From contig NZ_JADBEM010000001.1 of assembly GCF_014873875.1 (NCBI RefSeq), forward strand, positions 8,680,001-8,744,000: 64,000 bases of DNA. Reading direction: 5' to 3'. The notes beneath the pieces are model-generated. The model was not told where the DNA came from. It saw only the letters and a program-made list of their open reading frames with translations, and did no database searches. Numbering within the stretch: position 1 is the first letter of the stretch; every line of letters begins with the position of its first letter. A program made the position numbers and the translations under genes. This DNA comes from Actinopolymorpha pittospori. GTDB lineage: Bacteria; Actinomycetota; Actinomycetes; Propionibacteriales; Actinopolymorphaceae. Shown here one piece after another: positions 49,646-59,575 of this stretch.

Positions 49646-52600
49646 ATGCGGTTCGGCATCCTGGGACCCACCCGCGCGTGGCACGAGGACGGCAGCGAGG
49701 TCGCCCTCGGCGGCCCGACTCGCCGCGCCCTGCTGGCCCTGCTGCTCCTGCGTGACGGCACGGTGGTCCCGCCGGACCAGCTGATCGACGACCTCTACGG
49801 CGAGGACGTGCCCGCCGGTGCCGCCCACGCCCTGCAGTCCCAGGTGTCGCGGCTCCGGCAGACCCTACGAGCGGATGCCACCATCGAGCGCCTCCCCACC
49901 GGGTACCGGCTGAGCGTGGAGAGCGACCGAATCGACGCCGTACGGTTCGAGCGGCTCGCCGACGAGGGCCGGGAGGCACTCCTCGCCGGCGAGGCCCGTG
50001 CGGCCGCGGAGGCGCTCCGCACCGCGCTCACCCTGTGGCGTGGACCCGCGCTCGCCGACGCCGCTGAGGCGACCTCCGCCCGGCCGCACGTCGCGCGGTT
50101 GGAGGAACGCAGGCTCGCCGCCCAGGAGGACCGGATCGAGGCGGACCTGCGGCGAGGCGCCGCGCGCTCGGTGCTGCCGGAGGTACGGGAGCTCGTCGAG
50201 CATCAGCCGCTGCGCGAGCGGCTGCACGTGCTGTTCATGCAGGCCCTGCGAGCCGAGGCCCGGCAGGCGGAGGCGCTGGCCGTCTTCGAGCGGATCCGGC
50301 ACCGACTGGCCGACGAGCTCGGAGCGGACCCGGGTCCCGAACTCGCGGAGGTGCACCGGGAACTGCTTCGCGGCGACCGGCGTCCGGCCGCGCCGGTACT
50401 GCCGGCACAGCTCACGACGTTCGTCGGCCGGGACGACGACGTACCCGGTGTCGAGGCGCTGCTCGGCAGTGCCCGGCTCGTCACGCTGGTCGGACCGGGT
50501 GGCGCCGGCAAGACCCGGTTGGCCATCGAGGTCGCGAGCCGCCTGTCCGACACCTGTTTCGTCGAGATCTCCCCGCTGCGTGACGAACGCGAGCTGCCGC
50601 CGGCGATCCTCGCAGCGCTCGGCCTGCGAGACGGCGGGCTGTTCGCACCGGGCAGCGGGACGACGCCCGTCGACCGGCTGGCGGCGGCCCTCGCCGATCG
50701 GCCGCTGCTGCTCGTCCTGGACAACTGCGAGCACCTGGTCGAGCCCTTGGCCGCGTTGGCCCAGCGGCTGCTCGCTGGCGCACCGGGCCTCCGCGTCCTC
50801 GCGACGAGCCGAGAGCCCCTCGGCATCACCGGGGAGCACCTGTGGCCGGTGGGCCCACTCCCCCTCGCCGCCGCCACGCGGCTCTTCGCCGACCGGGCGG
50901 CCGCCGTACGTCCGGGCTTCGTCGTCGAGGATGCCTCGGCCGAACTCGTGCGCCGGATCTGCGCGGACCTCGACGGCCTCCCGCTCGCGATCGAGTTGGC
51001 CGCCGCCCGGATGCGCGGCCTGGAGCTCACCGACCTGGCCGGCCGGCTCGACGACCGGTTCCGGCTGCTGACCCGCGGCAGTCGTACGGCGCAGGCCCGC
51101 CACCGGACGCTGCGGGCGGTCGTCGCGTGGAGCTGGGATCTGCTGTCGGAGGCCGAGCAGGTCATGGCACGACGCCTGAGCGTCTTCGTCGGCGGGACGA
51201 CCGTCGAGGCCGCCGCACGGGTCTGCGGCTTTCCCGACGCGTCCGAGGCGGAGGATCTGCTCGACTCGCTGGCCGACAAGTCGCTGCTGGACGTCACGAG
51301 CGGGCGCTATCACATGCTCGCCACCATCCAGGCGTACTGCGCCGAACGCCTGGACGCCGCGGGCGAGACCGAGCGGCTGGACCGGGCGCACGCCGGCTAC
51401 TTCCTCGACCTCGCCACCACCGCGGAGCCCCACCTGCTGCGGTCCGAGCAGCTGGACTGGCTGGCCGTCCTCGACGCCGACCAGGAGAACCTCCAGGCCG
51501 CCCTTCGGCGGCGCATCGAGGTGAGGGACGTCGAGGTCGCGATGCGGCTGCTCGCCACGCTGTCGTCGTACCTGTGGATACGGGGTCTGCGTGGGACGGT
51601 CGCGGGACAGGCCGTGGCGCTCCTCGACCTGGTGGGCACCGATCCGCCCGCGGGCCTGGAGGAGGCCTACATCCTGTGCGGACTGTCGGCCGCGGCCGAC
51701 AGTGCGGGCCGGGAGGCGTGGAGCCGCCACCGCCCGGCGGCCGAGGCCCTGCTGGCCGGCCGGCCCCGCCACCATCCGGTGATCACGTTCGTCTGGCCGA
51801 TCCTGAACGCGGGTGCGGCCGATCCGCACGTCGCCCTCACGGTCATCAAGGCCGGCATGGCGAGCACCGACCCCTGGGAGCGCGCGGTCGCCCAGCTCGT
51901 GTGGGGCTACCCGCACCTGACCTCCGGCGACCTCGGCGCGGCCGAGCGGGAGTTCAGCGCCGCCCTCGCCGCCTTCCGCTCGGTCGGGGACCGCTGGGGT
52001 ACGGCCGTCGCCCTGGACGCACTCGCCGGCCTGAGCGCCATGTGCGGTGACCATGCGAGAGCGCTTGCCCTGACCGACGAGGCTCTGTTGCTCGCCGAGG
52101 AGCTGAACGCGACCGAGGACCTCGCCGACCTGCTGTGCAACCGGGCGGACTACCGCCTGCGCGCCGAAGCCCTCGCCCCACCGGGTCGGGAGAGCCTCGC
52201 GCTCGCCCGAACCGACTACGACCGCGCGGCGGAGATCGCCCGCCGAGCCGCCCACCCCACCTATCTGGCCGCCGCGCTGCGCGGACGGGGTGACATCGCG
52301 TGGCTCGAGGGCGACCTGCCGACCGCGCGACGGTGCTACGAGGACGCGCTGGCACGGTTCGAGCCGCACTGGATCAAGAGCATCGGCAACCGGACGAACG
52401 CCCTGTTCGGGCTGGGCCGGGTCGCCGTGCAGGAGGGGGACCTCGCGCAGGCGCGGGAGCGGTTCCGCGCGGCGGTCGAGGTCGCGGCGTTCGGGGGCCC
52501 TCTGCACGAGTGCGTGGATGCGGTCACGGCGTTGGCGGAGATCACCCTCCGCGAGGGCGACGCCGTGACGGCGGCCCAACTGCTCGGAGTCGCGGCGGCG

Positions 52601-52816
52601 TTCCGGGCCGTCGTGGTCGACCACGACCCCGTGGTCGCCCGGGTCGCCGACGCGGCCCGGACCGTGCTGGGCGCGTCCGGGTACGACGCGGCCTACAGCG
52701 CGGGGTCGCGCCGAAACTACGGCGAGGCGCTGCGCCTGCTCGGGGTGCCCGAGTCCGTCATCGCGTCCTCGCCGTACACCACCCTCGCCGAGCAGGACTG
52801 GCCACCGCCGTCCTGA
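49646..52816 (+). CDS. AfsR/SARP-like BTAD transcriptional regulator with NB-ARC and TPR-like region
   Basis: 1056 residues from ATG 49646 (GGAAG 8 bases upstream); the longer frame from 49544 lacks one. Order: OmpR-like winged helix (1-90, MRFGILGPTRAWHEDGSEVA, ALLALLLLRDGTVVPPDQLI), BTAD (95-245), an NB-ARC-type ATPase with P-loop GPGGAGKT (283-290) and LLLVLDNCEHLVEPLAALA, then ~550 residues of TPR-like helical repeats. Such regulators activate nearby biosynthetic or metabolic genes on signal or partner binding. The monooxygenase downstream is a plausible target. No biosynthetic cluster is visible. Confidence 0.93.
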   Translation: MRFGILGPTRAWHEDGSEVALGGPTRRALLALLLLRDGTVVPPDQLIDDLYGEDVPAGAAHALQSQVSRLRQTLRADATIERLPTGYRLSVESDRIDAVRFERLADEGREALLAGEARAAAEALRTALTLWRGPALADAAEATSARPHVARLEERRLAAQEDRIEADLRRGAARSVLPEVRELVEHQPLRERLHVLFMQALRAEARQAEALAVFERIRHRLADELGADPGPELAEVHRELLRGDRRPAAPVLPAQLTTFVGRDDDVPGVEALLGSARLVTLVGPGGAGKTRLAIEVASRLSDTCFVEISPLRDERELPPAILAALGLRDGGLFAPGSGTTPVDRLAAALADRPLLLVLDNCEHLVEPLAALAQRLLAGAPGLRVLATSREPLGITGEHLWPVGPLPLAAATRLFADRAAAVRPGFVVEDASAELVRRICADLDGLPLAIELAAARMRGLELTDLAGRLDDRFRLLTRGSRTAQARHRTLRAVVAWSWDLLSEAEQVMARRLSVFVGGTTVEAAARVCGFPDASEAEDLLDSLADKSLLDVTSGRYHMLATIQAYCAERLDAAGETERLDRAHAGYFLDLATTAEPHLLRSEQLDWLAVLDADQENLQAALRRRIEVRDVEVAMRLLATLSSYLWIRGLRGTVAGQAVALLDLVGTDPPAGLEEAYILCGLSAAADSAGREAWSRHRPAAEALLAGRPRHHPVITFVWPILNAGAADPHVALTVIKAGMASTDPWERAVAQLVWGYPHLTSGDLGAAEREFSAALAAFRSVGDRWGTAVALDALAGLSAMCGDHARALALTDEALLLAEELNATEDLADLLCNRADYRLRAEALAPPGRESLALARTDYDRAAEIARRAAHPTYLAAALRGRGDIAWLEGDLPTARRCYEDALARFEPHWIKSIGNRTNALFGLGRVAVQEGDLAQARERFRAAVEVAAFGGPLHECVDAVTALAEITLREGDAVTAAQLLGVAAAFRAVVVDHDPVVARVADAARTVLGASGYDAAYSAGSRRNYGEALRLLGVPESVIASSPYTTLAEQDWPPPS

Positions 52817-52927
52817 GCCCGCGAAGACAGGGACCAACGGGTCGGCGGTGGGTCACGCACCAGCGCGCCCGCCCGCGGTGAGCGTTTGGTGCGCGCCCGG
52901 TGAGCGCCGCCGGACAGGCTCCCCGCC

Positions 52928-54241
52928 ATGAACACACACCAGCGCTCCGAGCCCGAGCAGGCCATGAGCACCCAGGCCACGCAGCCCACGAACGCACCGG
53001 CCGGCGCCGGGAAGAGCGTCCTGATCTCCGGGGCGAGCGTCGCGGGACCCGCACTGGCGTACTGGCTGTCCCGGTACGGCTTCCGGACCACCGTGGTCGA
53101 ACGCGCTCCGGCCCTGCGCGAAGGCGGCTATGCGGTCGACTTCCGGGGTACGGCCCACCTGAGCGTGCTGGAGCGGATGGGCATCCTGGGCGACATCGAG
53201 GCGGCGCGGACCAACATGGGCGCGATGTCGTACGTCAACGACGCCGGCCGGAGGATCGCGAGCATGCCGGCCGACCTGTTCGCCGGTGACGTCGAGATCC
53301 TCCGCGGCGACCTCGCCCGGATCCTCCACGACGCCACCAAGGACCGCACGGAGTACGTCTTCGGCGACTCGATCGCCGACCTGGCCGAGGACGAGAACGG
53401 TGTCGAGGTGTCGTTCGAGCGCGGCGCACCCCGCCGCTTCGACCTGGTGGTCGGTGCCGACGGGTTGCACTCCCGGGTGCGCGCGCTCGCGTTCGGCCCC
53501 GAGCAGTCCTTCGTCCGGCCGTCCGGGCTGTCCTGCGCGATCTTCACCACCGCCAACCACCTCGGACTCGACCACACCGGCCTCGCGTACCTGAACCCCG
53601 GCAAGATCGTCACCATGTACAGCGCGCGTGGCAACACCGAGGCGAAGGTGGTGTTCTACTTCGCCACGGCAGGGCGACCCGGCGCCGATGCCGCGCCCCA
53701 CCACGACCGCCGGGACCTCGAGCAACAGAAGAAGATCGTCGCGCAGACCTATGCCGGCGTCGGTTGGGAGACGCCGCGCCTGCTCTCGGCCATGTGGGAC
53801 GCCACCGACTTCTACTTCGACTCGATCAGCCAGGTCCGCATGGACACCTGGACCCGAGGCCGGGTGGCGCTGCTCGGCGATGCCGCCTGGTGCCCGTCGC
53901 CGCTGTCGGGCATGGGTACGGGGCTGGCCGTGGTCGGCGCGTACGTTCTGGCCGGTGAGCTCGCGGCCGCCGCCGGCGACCACCGAACGGCGTTCACGCG
54001 CTATCGAAGCGTCATGCGCGACTACGTTCTCGGCTGCCAGAAGGTGGGTGAGGGCGTGGGACGGTGGATGGTCCCCGACAACAGGTTCATGGCGTGGTTC
54101 GTCAACCAGAACTACCGACTGCTCCCGTACGTTCCGTGGAAGGGCCAGATCGCCAGGTCTGCCAGGAAGACCGCCAGCGCGATCGACCTCGCGTCCTACG
54201 GATCGACCGACCTGACTGGCGTGACCGGCTGGCCGCGATAA
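52928..54241 (+). CDS. FAD-dependent monooxygenase (PHBH-like)
   Basis: 437 residues; ATG 52928 or ATG 52964 may start it. Rossmann motif VLISGASVAGPALAYWLSRY (GxGxxG variant, 35-40), GADGLHSRVR (the second FAD/NADPH motif) and GDAAWCPSPLSGMGTGLAVV (FAD ribityl contact). It matches class A flavin monooxygenases of aromatic hydroxylation or tetracycline-degrading type (TetX-like). No membrane helix. The substrate is unknown; placement after an AfsR-like regulator suggests specialised metabolism or resistance. Confidence 0.92.
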   Translation: MNTHQRSEPEQAMSTQATQPTNAPAGAGKSVLISGASVAGPALAYWLSRYGFRTTVVERAPALREGGYAVDFRGTAHLSVLERMGILGDIEAARTNMGAMSYVNDAGRRIASMPADLFAGDVEILRGDLARILHDATKDRTEYVFGDSIADLAEDENGVEVSFERGAPRRFDLVVGADGLHSRVRALAFGPEQSFVRPSGLSCAIFTTANHLGLDHTGLAYLNPGKIVTMYSARGNTEAKVVFYFATAGRPGADAAPHHDRRDLEQQKKIVAQTYAGVGWETPRLLSAMWDATDFYFDSISQVRMDTWTRGRVALLGDAAWCPSPLSGMGTGLAVVGAYVLAGELAAAAGDHRTAFTRYRSVMRDYVLGCQKVGEGVGRWMVPDNRFMAWFVNQNYRLLPYVPWKGQIARSARKTASAIDLASYGSTDLTGVTGWPR

Positions 54242-54251
54242 CCTGCCCAGC

Positions 54252-55172
54252 GTGGCCGAACCGGATCCCGTGCACCCGACCCTGAGCGATGGTGTGGTGA
54301 GCCTGCGTGCCCTGGAGGCGGAGGCGCTCCTGCACAGCTTCATCGTCCTCGCCGAGGACGGCCCCGTCGGCCAGCTCGCGATCCAGGAGCTGGGCGACGC
54401 GGTGGGCCAGCTCACGTGGGCGACGGACCAGTCCTACCAGCGGCGCGGCTTCGCCACCCGGGCCGTCCGGCTGGCGACCGACTACGCCTTCGGCGCGCTT
54501 CGCCTCGACCGGGTGCAGGCGGAGGTCGACGCCCGTAACCACCCGGCCCTGCGCATCGCCGCCCGGGCCGGGCTGCGGCGGGAGGGTCTGCTCCGCGGAT
54601 ACCGCACCATCGAGGGCGAGCGCCACGACCGGGTGCTGCTCGCCCGGCTCGCCAGCGACCCGGGACCCGAGACGCAGGCCGGCTTCATCGGCCTTGTCAA
54701 CTCGACCTTGCCACGGACCAGGTTGATCGCCCACGTGGTGATCCGCGACAACCAGGGCCGGATCATGCTCGCGGAGACGACGTACAAGACCGACTGGGAG
54801 CTGCCCGGAGGGGTAGTCGAGACGTTCGAGTCGCCCCGCGAAGGTGCGGCCCGCGAGACCTGGGAGGAGCTTGGCATCGAGCTCCCGATCGGCAAGCTCC
54901 TCTGCGTCGACTGGTTGCCGCCGTGGCGGGGCTGGGACGACGCGGTCGAACTGCTCTTCGACGGCGGCATCCACGGTCCTGAGTTGCTCTCCCGGCTCAC
55001 GTTGCAGCCCCGGGAGATCCGGCGGGTGGAGTTCTGCACGCTCGAGCAGGCGCGCGAACGCTGCCTGCCCGGCACCCACCGTCGGCTGGTCGCCGTCGTC
55101 GGAGCGCCCGAAGGCCGCGTCCTCTACCTCGAGCGCGGCGCCCCGCCGGGTTCGACCGAACCCATCTTCTGA
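54252..55172 (+). CDS. GNAT-Nudix fusion protein
   Basis: 306 residues from GTG 54252. Residues ~20-130 are the C-terminal two thirds of a RimJ/RimL-type GNAT (WATDQSYQRRGFATRAVRLA with acetyl-CoA loop 63-69, then ARNHPALRIAARAGLRREGL); the usual first ~40 residues seem missing or replaced. Residues ~155-300 are a Nudix hydrolase with a perfect box GGVVETFESPREGAARETWE and ELG (186-208). Combined activities suggest modification plus hydrolysis of a nucleotide- or CoA-linked compound, but this is inference. The 3' end overlaps the convergent AAA gene by 49 bp. Confidence 0.88.
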   Translation: MAEPDPVHPTLSDGVVSLRALEAEALLHSFIVLAEDGPVGQLAIQELGDAVGQLTWATDQSYQRRGFATRAVRLATDYAFGALRLDRVQAEVDARNHPALRIAARAGLRREGLLRGYRTIEGERHDRVLLARLASDPGPETQAGFIGLVNSTLPRTRLIAHVVIRDNQGRIMLAETTYKTDWELPGGVVETFESPREGAARETWEELGIELPIGKLLCVDWLPPWRGWDDAVELLFDGGIHGPELLSRLTLQPREIRRVEFCTLEQARERCLPGTHRRLVAVVGAPEGRVLYLERGAPPGSTEPIF

Positions 55173-56599
55173 ACGGGCGAGCCGAGGAGGCGTCGCGTCA
55201 GCGCGTCCCGGTCGGCGAGGAGTTCGTCCAGCGCCATCCGCAGGTCGCCCGCCTCCACGCTCACGGGCTCACCGTTGGAACCCGCCACGCCGTCGCGCTC
55301 GACCGCGAACAACACGGCCCGTCGCATGAGCTCCTTCGCGAACGACGCGGTGGTCCCCTCAGTTCTCGTCACGGCTTCGCTGAGTGCGTGCTCGTCCGTC
55401 CGGGTGTTCCCGGCGTAGAGCCCCATCAGCCGACGGCGACCGTCGGCGTCGGGCAACGGGATCTCCACGGCGAGGTCGACGCGGCCCGGGCGCTGCGCGA
55501 GGGCGGGCTCGAGCAGGTCCGCGCGGTTGGTGGTGAGGAGGAAGGCCACGTCCGCCTCGTCGGTGAGCCCGTCCATCTCGTTCAGCACCTGGAAGAGCAG
55601 CGGGTTCTCCATGCCAAGGGACATGTCGCGGGCCTCGGCGACGAGATCGCAGTCCTCCAGAACGACGAGCGCGGGCTGGAGCATCCGGGCGAGCGTGCAT
55701 GCCGCACCGACGAACTGGATCGACGTGCCCGCCAGGATGACGACGGTGAACTCCGGTAGCCGCGACAGGAGATAGCGGATGGTGTGGGTCTTTCCCGTAC
55801 CCGGCGCGCCGTGGAGGAGCAGGCCGCGCCGCAGGTGCTGGCCGGCGCCGCGCAACCGGTCGCGGTGCCGGGCGACGCCGACGATCTGTCGCTCGACCCG
55901 ATCGAGCAGCCCCGCGGGCAGGACGACCTCCGCCGACCCCATGGCCGGACGCCGGTGGAAGCGCAGCGGTCCGGTCCCATGCCCGAAGGCGTGTCCCTCG
56001 AACGACAGCACCTTGCCGCGGAACGTGTTGTGTTCGAGGATCAGCTGGCGAAGGCCCTGGAAGAGCACGTCGGCGGTGTCCCGCCCACGGCAGAGCACCT
56101 CGAGGTTGACGGTCGAGGACCCGTGCCGCTCGCTCGGACCGCGGACCAGGACGGCGTAGGGCTCGTCGTCCCTCCGGCCGAGCACGAACCCGAAGTTGAC
56201 GCAGGCGATCTCGTCGTCGACTCCGACCGCCACCTGGGCGAAGTCGACCTGGCCGACGGCGAGCCCACCGCCGAAGCCAGCCAGGTGGAGCAACTCGGTG
56301 AGGTCATGGCCGTGCCGATGGGGCAGCGCCACACCGACGAGTTCGTAACCGCTTCCGGGCGTCCCGAACCAGCGCTCGAGCGCGAGGTGCGCGTTGGCGT
56401 GGTCCCAGGCGGGGTAGGACGTCTCGAACACCGGCAACGCGCGCGGGTCGGTGCCCAGGTGCGCCTGCAGCACGTCGAGCAGGAGCGGGCCCCGCGGCCT
56501 CGGATCCTGGTGGACCACTTCCTCCAGGAACCGGCGGAAGATCTGGACGAACTCCGCGACCCGCGGGTCGTCTGTGGCGTGTGCCTTCGAAGTCTCCAC
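55124..56599 (-). CDS. AAA-family ATPase (Cdc48/FtsH-like)
   Basis: 491 residues. An N-terminal ~225-residue domain of unknown fold precedes one AAA module: Walker A GAPGTGKT (264-271), Walker B LVVLEDCD (311-318), sensor TTNR (356-359), and the arginine finger in RPGRVD (370-375). The C-terminal lid contains ASFAKELMRRAVLFAVERDG. It lacks an FtsH protease domain and membrane segment. The style resembles AAA proteins that remodel substrates with a partner. No partner is adjacent. The last 16 codons overlap the end of the GNAT-Nudix gene on the opposite strand. Confidence 0.85.
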   Translation of the reverse strand: METSKAHATDDPRVAEFVQIFRRFLEEVVHQDPRPRGPLLLDVLQAHLGTDPRALPVFETSYPAWDHANAHLALERWFGTPGSGYELVGVALPHRHGHDLTELLHLAGFGGGLAVGQVDFAQVAVGVDDEIACVNFGFVLGRRDDEPYAVLVRGPSERHGSSTVNLEVLCRGRDTADVLFQGLRQLILEHNTFRGKVLSFEGHAFGHGTGPLRFHRRPAMGSAEVVLPAGLLDRVERQIVGVARHRDRLRGAGQHLRRGLLLHGAPGTGKTHTIRYLLSRLPEFTVVILAGTSIQFVGAACTLARMLQPALVVLEDCDLVAEARDMSLGMENPLLFQVLNEMDGLTDEADVAFLLTTNRADLLEPALAQRPGRVDLAVEIPLPDADGRRRLMGLYAGNTRTDEHALSEAVTRTEGTTASFAKELMRRAVLFAVERDGVAGSNGEPVSVEAGDLRMALDELLADRDALTRRLLGSPVQKMGSVEPGGAPRSR

Positions 56600-56687
56600 G
56601 GCTCCCCCATGTCGACGCCGTTGGATGTCTCCACTCAGGCTAGCCAGCCTCCGGGGGCGTTGCCATCCACCGCGCTCCGGGCGCGCG

Positions 56688-57746
56688 CTACTTCATCTCC
56701 GCCGAGGCGAGCGAACGGTCGACGCCGAGCAACCGCACCTTGCCGTTGCCCTGGTCCTTCGGCGGCACGAACGCCGCCACCTGCCACACCCAGTTCGTCC
56801 GCAGGAAGGCGGTGGGGGCGGCGACCCCGGTGTAGGCGGCGACCGCGTCGGTCCGCTCGAACTTCAGGCTGCCGGTCTTCATCGCGAGGTTCTCGGTCTC
56901 GGCCAGGGTGAAGAGTTCTAGGCCGCCGCCGTCGGTGGTGGCCAGGGCGCGCACCGACGTCACCTCGAACTTCTGGTTGTAGCTGAACGCCGAGGACTGG
57001 CTCTTGTTCTGGGCGGTGGCCTGCTGGGAACGCGTGGTCTGTGTATGCGGCTCGAATGCCCGCGCCTGGGGAGCCGTCGGGCCGTCGGCGAGGAGCGCGG
57101 CGTAGGCGATCGCGACCTTCGACGGCGGGCGGACCAGCGTCCCGCCCGTCTCCTGCGAGACGTCGACCGCGGCGCCGTCACGGGTAGCGAGCGGAGGCAG
57201 GTCGACTCCCTCGTCCAGGTCGACCGAGACCGCCTTCTTCCACAGTGCGCCCGCCCGGGGGCGCAGGACGAGGCCCACGGTGGGTCGTGCCGCCTCGCCC
57301 GTACTGGAGACCGTGAAGAACCAGACGGGGTACTTCTGAAACTTCGGGAGGTAGACCTTGGAGCCGGTGTGGGTCGGGGCGCTGGCGGGCTTCTTGTTGT
57401 CGGGGTCGAGTCGCTTCGCGATCTGGAACTCCGCCTGGCTCGCCTGCAACAGCGGACCGGACTCGACGGAGGTGATGAGCTTGTCGTTACGGCCCGCCGC
57501 GGCCCGGCGGGTCACCTCGTCGTAGGTCCGCAGGAAGGTGCTCGTCGCGTCCGCGCTCGCCGGTGACCAGACCGGCGCCTTGCCGGTCTTCTCCTGCGGC
57601 AGGGAGACGCAGCCCGTACCGGTCGCCGCCAGGGCGACCACGAGGGCGCCGAACGCGATGCGCCGGGTCAGCCGCGCCTGACCGGCTCCGGCTCGCGCTG
57701 CGACGCGAGCGCCCCACCTGGGCGTTGGCAGACCCGGCCTAGCCAT
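56688..57746 (-). CDS. Secreted/lipid-linked protein, actinobacterial
   Basis: 352 residues from ATG 57746. A signal peptide is visible at ~28-46 (RIAFGALVVALAATGTGCVS); Cys46 could be lipidated, but the bases for a lipobox are weak (GTGC). The mature part is beta-rich with KVYLPKFQKYPVWFFTVSST and TNWVWQVAAFVPPKDQG. The family is not securely recognised (possibly DUF8094-like, from memory). Its start overlaps the stop of the upstream membrane protein by 8 bases, so the two are probably a pair working at the cell envelope. Confidence 0.8.
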   Translation of the reverse strand: MARPGLPTPRWGARVAARAGAGQARLTRRIAFGALVVALAATGTGCVSLPQEKTGKAPVWSPASADATSTFLRTYDEVTRRAAAGRNDKLITSVESGPLLQASQAEFQIAKRLDPDNKKPASAPTHTGSKVYLPKFQKYPVWFFTVSSTGEAARPTVGLVLRPRAGALWKKAVSVDLDEGVDLPPLATRDGAAVDVSQETGGTLVRPPSKVAIAYAALLADGPTAPQARAFEPHTQTTRSQQATAQNKSQSSAFSYNQKFEVTSVRALATTDGGGLELFTLAETENLAMKTGSLKFERTDAVAAYTGVAAPTAFLRTNWVWQVAAFVPPKDQGNGKVRLLGVDRSLASAEMK

Positions 57747-59397
57747 GGGAGTCCCCGTCCTGCTGCTTGGTCGTCGGAAGCACCGGGCCGACCGGACCCG
57801 GAAGCCAGGCGGGCGGATCGTCGTAGTCCGCGCCGAGAGCGACCTCGCCGGAGGCGGTCATCCCGGCCGGCCGGGCGTCACGAGCGGACGCCGGGTCCGG
57901 CCTGGCCTCCGCCGAACGACGGTCGCGGTCCGCGGCGTCCACCGCTGGAGCGAGGTCGGCCGGGCCGGGCGTGGAGCGCACTTCGTCGACGCCGACTTCG
58001 GTGGAACCGCGGGCGATGCGTCGGCCGGTGTATTGCACCTGAGCCGCTGGACCGGCGGCGGGGGCCGGCTGCGACCGCGGAGGCTGGCGGTCCGCGTTCG
58101 CGCGTTGTCCCTGTCCCTCCTGCCGCTGAGGTGACCCGCCCCGCTGATTCTGACCTGGACCTGGCTGACCCGGACCTGCCTGGCCCGGACCTGGCTGACC
58201 CGGCGGGGCACCGGGACCGGGCCGACCGTCGCCACCCCGCTGGTCCCCCGCGGGCGGGGGATGCGGGTCGGACGCGCCGCGGCGACGACCGGTGCCGGCG
58301 GGCCGCCAGGGCAGGGCGCTCGCGGAGTCGAAGCCAGGTGGGGCGGCCCCGAACCGCTCGGGCTGTTGGGGTTCGGGGGTGCTCCAGCCACGGCCGTCCG
58401 TGCCTGGGCGCGGCTCCGACGGCTGCGGCTCCGACGGGCGCGGCCCAGGCGGTGGGGACTGCTCGAAGGAGGGCGGGCCGTACGGGGATCGTTCGAACCC
58501 GGGTGGTCCGGCCGGGGTCTGGGGCGCATAGGGCCCGGCGGGCGGCGGCGCGTACGGCGTTCGACCTCGCGGGGCCTCGAACGCCTCCACGGCGCTCCTA
58601 CCTCCGGAGCGCTCCGGCTCGGACTCCCGCAACGGCAGCAGGCCACCGACGGAGGCCGGGGCTTCGTCCGGCGCACCACGGGACGGGCGCTCGCCGGCGT
58701 TCCAGAACCCGCTCTGGTCCCAGGCGTCGCGGCCGTCCCAGAGCAGCGAACTCTCGTCGTCGTCCCCGCGCCGACGCCGGCCGCGGGAACGCCCCCGCAC
58801 CAGCAGGAGGATCGAGCAGGCAAGCAGCAAGACGCCGACGCCTAACGTCACGAGCGAGGCGCGGAAGGCGCCCTTCACCTCGATGCCGACAGTGGCGTGT
58901 GCCTCGACGCCCGCGCGGCCGTCGGCGTTCATCACCGCGAGGTCGTAGGGGCCGTCGGACATGTCCCAGGACAACGTGCGGGCGCCACTGCCGGACGCCG
59001 TGGTCACCCACCAGTCCAGCCGGGTCGGCGGGACGACACGAGCGGCGCTGCCGTCCACCTCGCGGGTCCGCACCGTGGACGGATAGCCGAACTCCACGAT
59101 CCTGGTGTTGGCGGAGCGCTCGAGATAGCTACTGAGGTCGACGTCGTGCGCGACACCGACGAAAAGCTCGGTGCCACGCCTGACCGGCTCGACCGTCACG
59201 ACGAGCCGGGAGCCGTAGTAGTCGATCAGGTCCGGCGCGGTCGCGATCGCCACGCCCTTGCTGGTGAGCGTCTGCGTGCGCGCGCTCACGATGTCGTCGG
59301 GCCCGACGAGCCAGAAGGCCGCCAACCCACCCGCCCCGGCAGCGGCCAGCCCGAGGACTCCGACCAGGACACCGGCGACCATCCGGAAGACACGCAT
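57739..59397 (-). CDS. Membrane protein with extracytoplasmic domain and proline-rich tail
   Basis: 552 residues from ATG 59397. Helix 1 (~8-32, MVAGVLVGVLGLAAAGAGGL), an outside domain of ~140 residues (LVVTVEPVRRGTELFVGVAH, RLDWWVTTASGSGARTL), helix 2 (~183-203, LVTLGVGVLLLACSILLLV), then a cytoplasmic tail of ~350 residues rich in Pro, Gly, Gln and Arg with PGPGQ repeats. The tail is probably disordered and could bind several partners. Coupled to the lipoprotein-like gene. Function unknown; an actinobacterial cell-envelope role is inferred. Confidence 0.8.
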   Translation of the reverse strand: MRVFRMVAGVLVGVLGLAAAGAGGLAAFWLVGPDDIVSARTQTLTSKGVAIATAPDLIDYYGSRLVVTVEPVRRGTELFVGVAHDVDLSSYLERSANTRIVEFGYPSTVRTREVDGSAARVVPPTRLDWWVTTASGSGARTLSWDMSDGPYDLAVMNADGRAGVEAHATVGIEVKGAFRASLVTLGVGVLLLACSILLLVRGRSRGRRRRGDDDESSLLWDGRDAWDQSGFWNAGERPSRGAPDEAPASVGGLLPLRESEPERSGGRSAVEAFEAPRGRTPYAPPPAGPYAPQTPAGPPGFERSPYGPPSFEQSPPPGPRPSEPQPSEPRPGTDGRGWSTPEPQQPERFGAAPPGFDSASALPWRPAGTGRRRGASDPHPPPAGDQRGGDGRPGPGAPPGQPGPGQAGPGQPGPGQNQRGGSPQRQEGQGQRANADRQPPRSQPAPAAGPAAQVQYTGRRIARGSTEVGVDEVRSTPGPADLAPAVDAADRDRRSAEARPDPASARDARPAGMTASGEVALGADYDDPPAWLPGPVGPVLPTTKQQDGDSHG

Positions 59398-59575
59398 GCT
59401 CACAAGCTGACCCCGATTGATAGACCCTGCTGGGCCGTAAGCGTAACCAAGCACGCCGGGCCTCCGCCTGCCCCGGCGTGCTCGCGGTGGACAACCGAAC
59501 TGCCCGCCGAACCGACGGCCTTCGTGGGCCGCCCCAGGAACGACTCAGAGCCAACTCAGGACGGACTCAGGAGGC

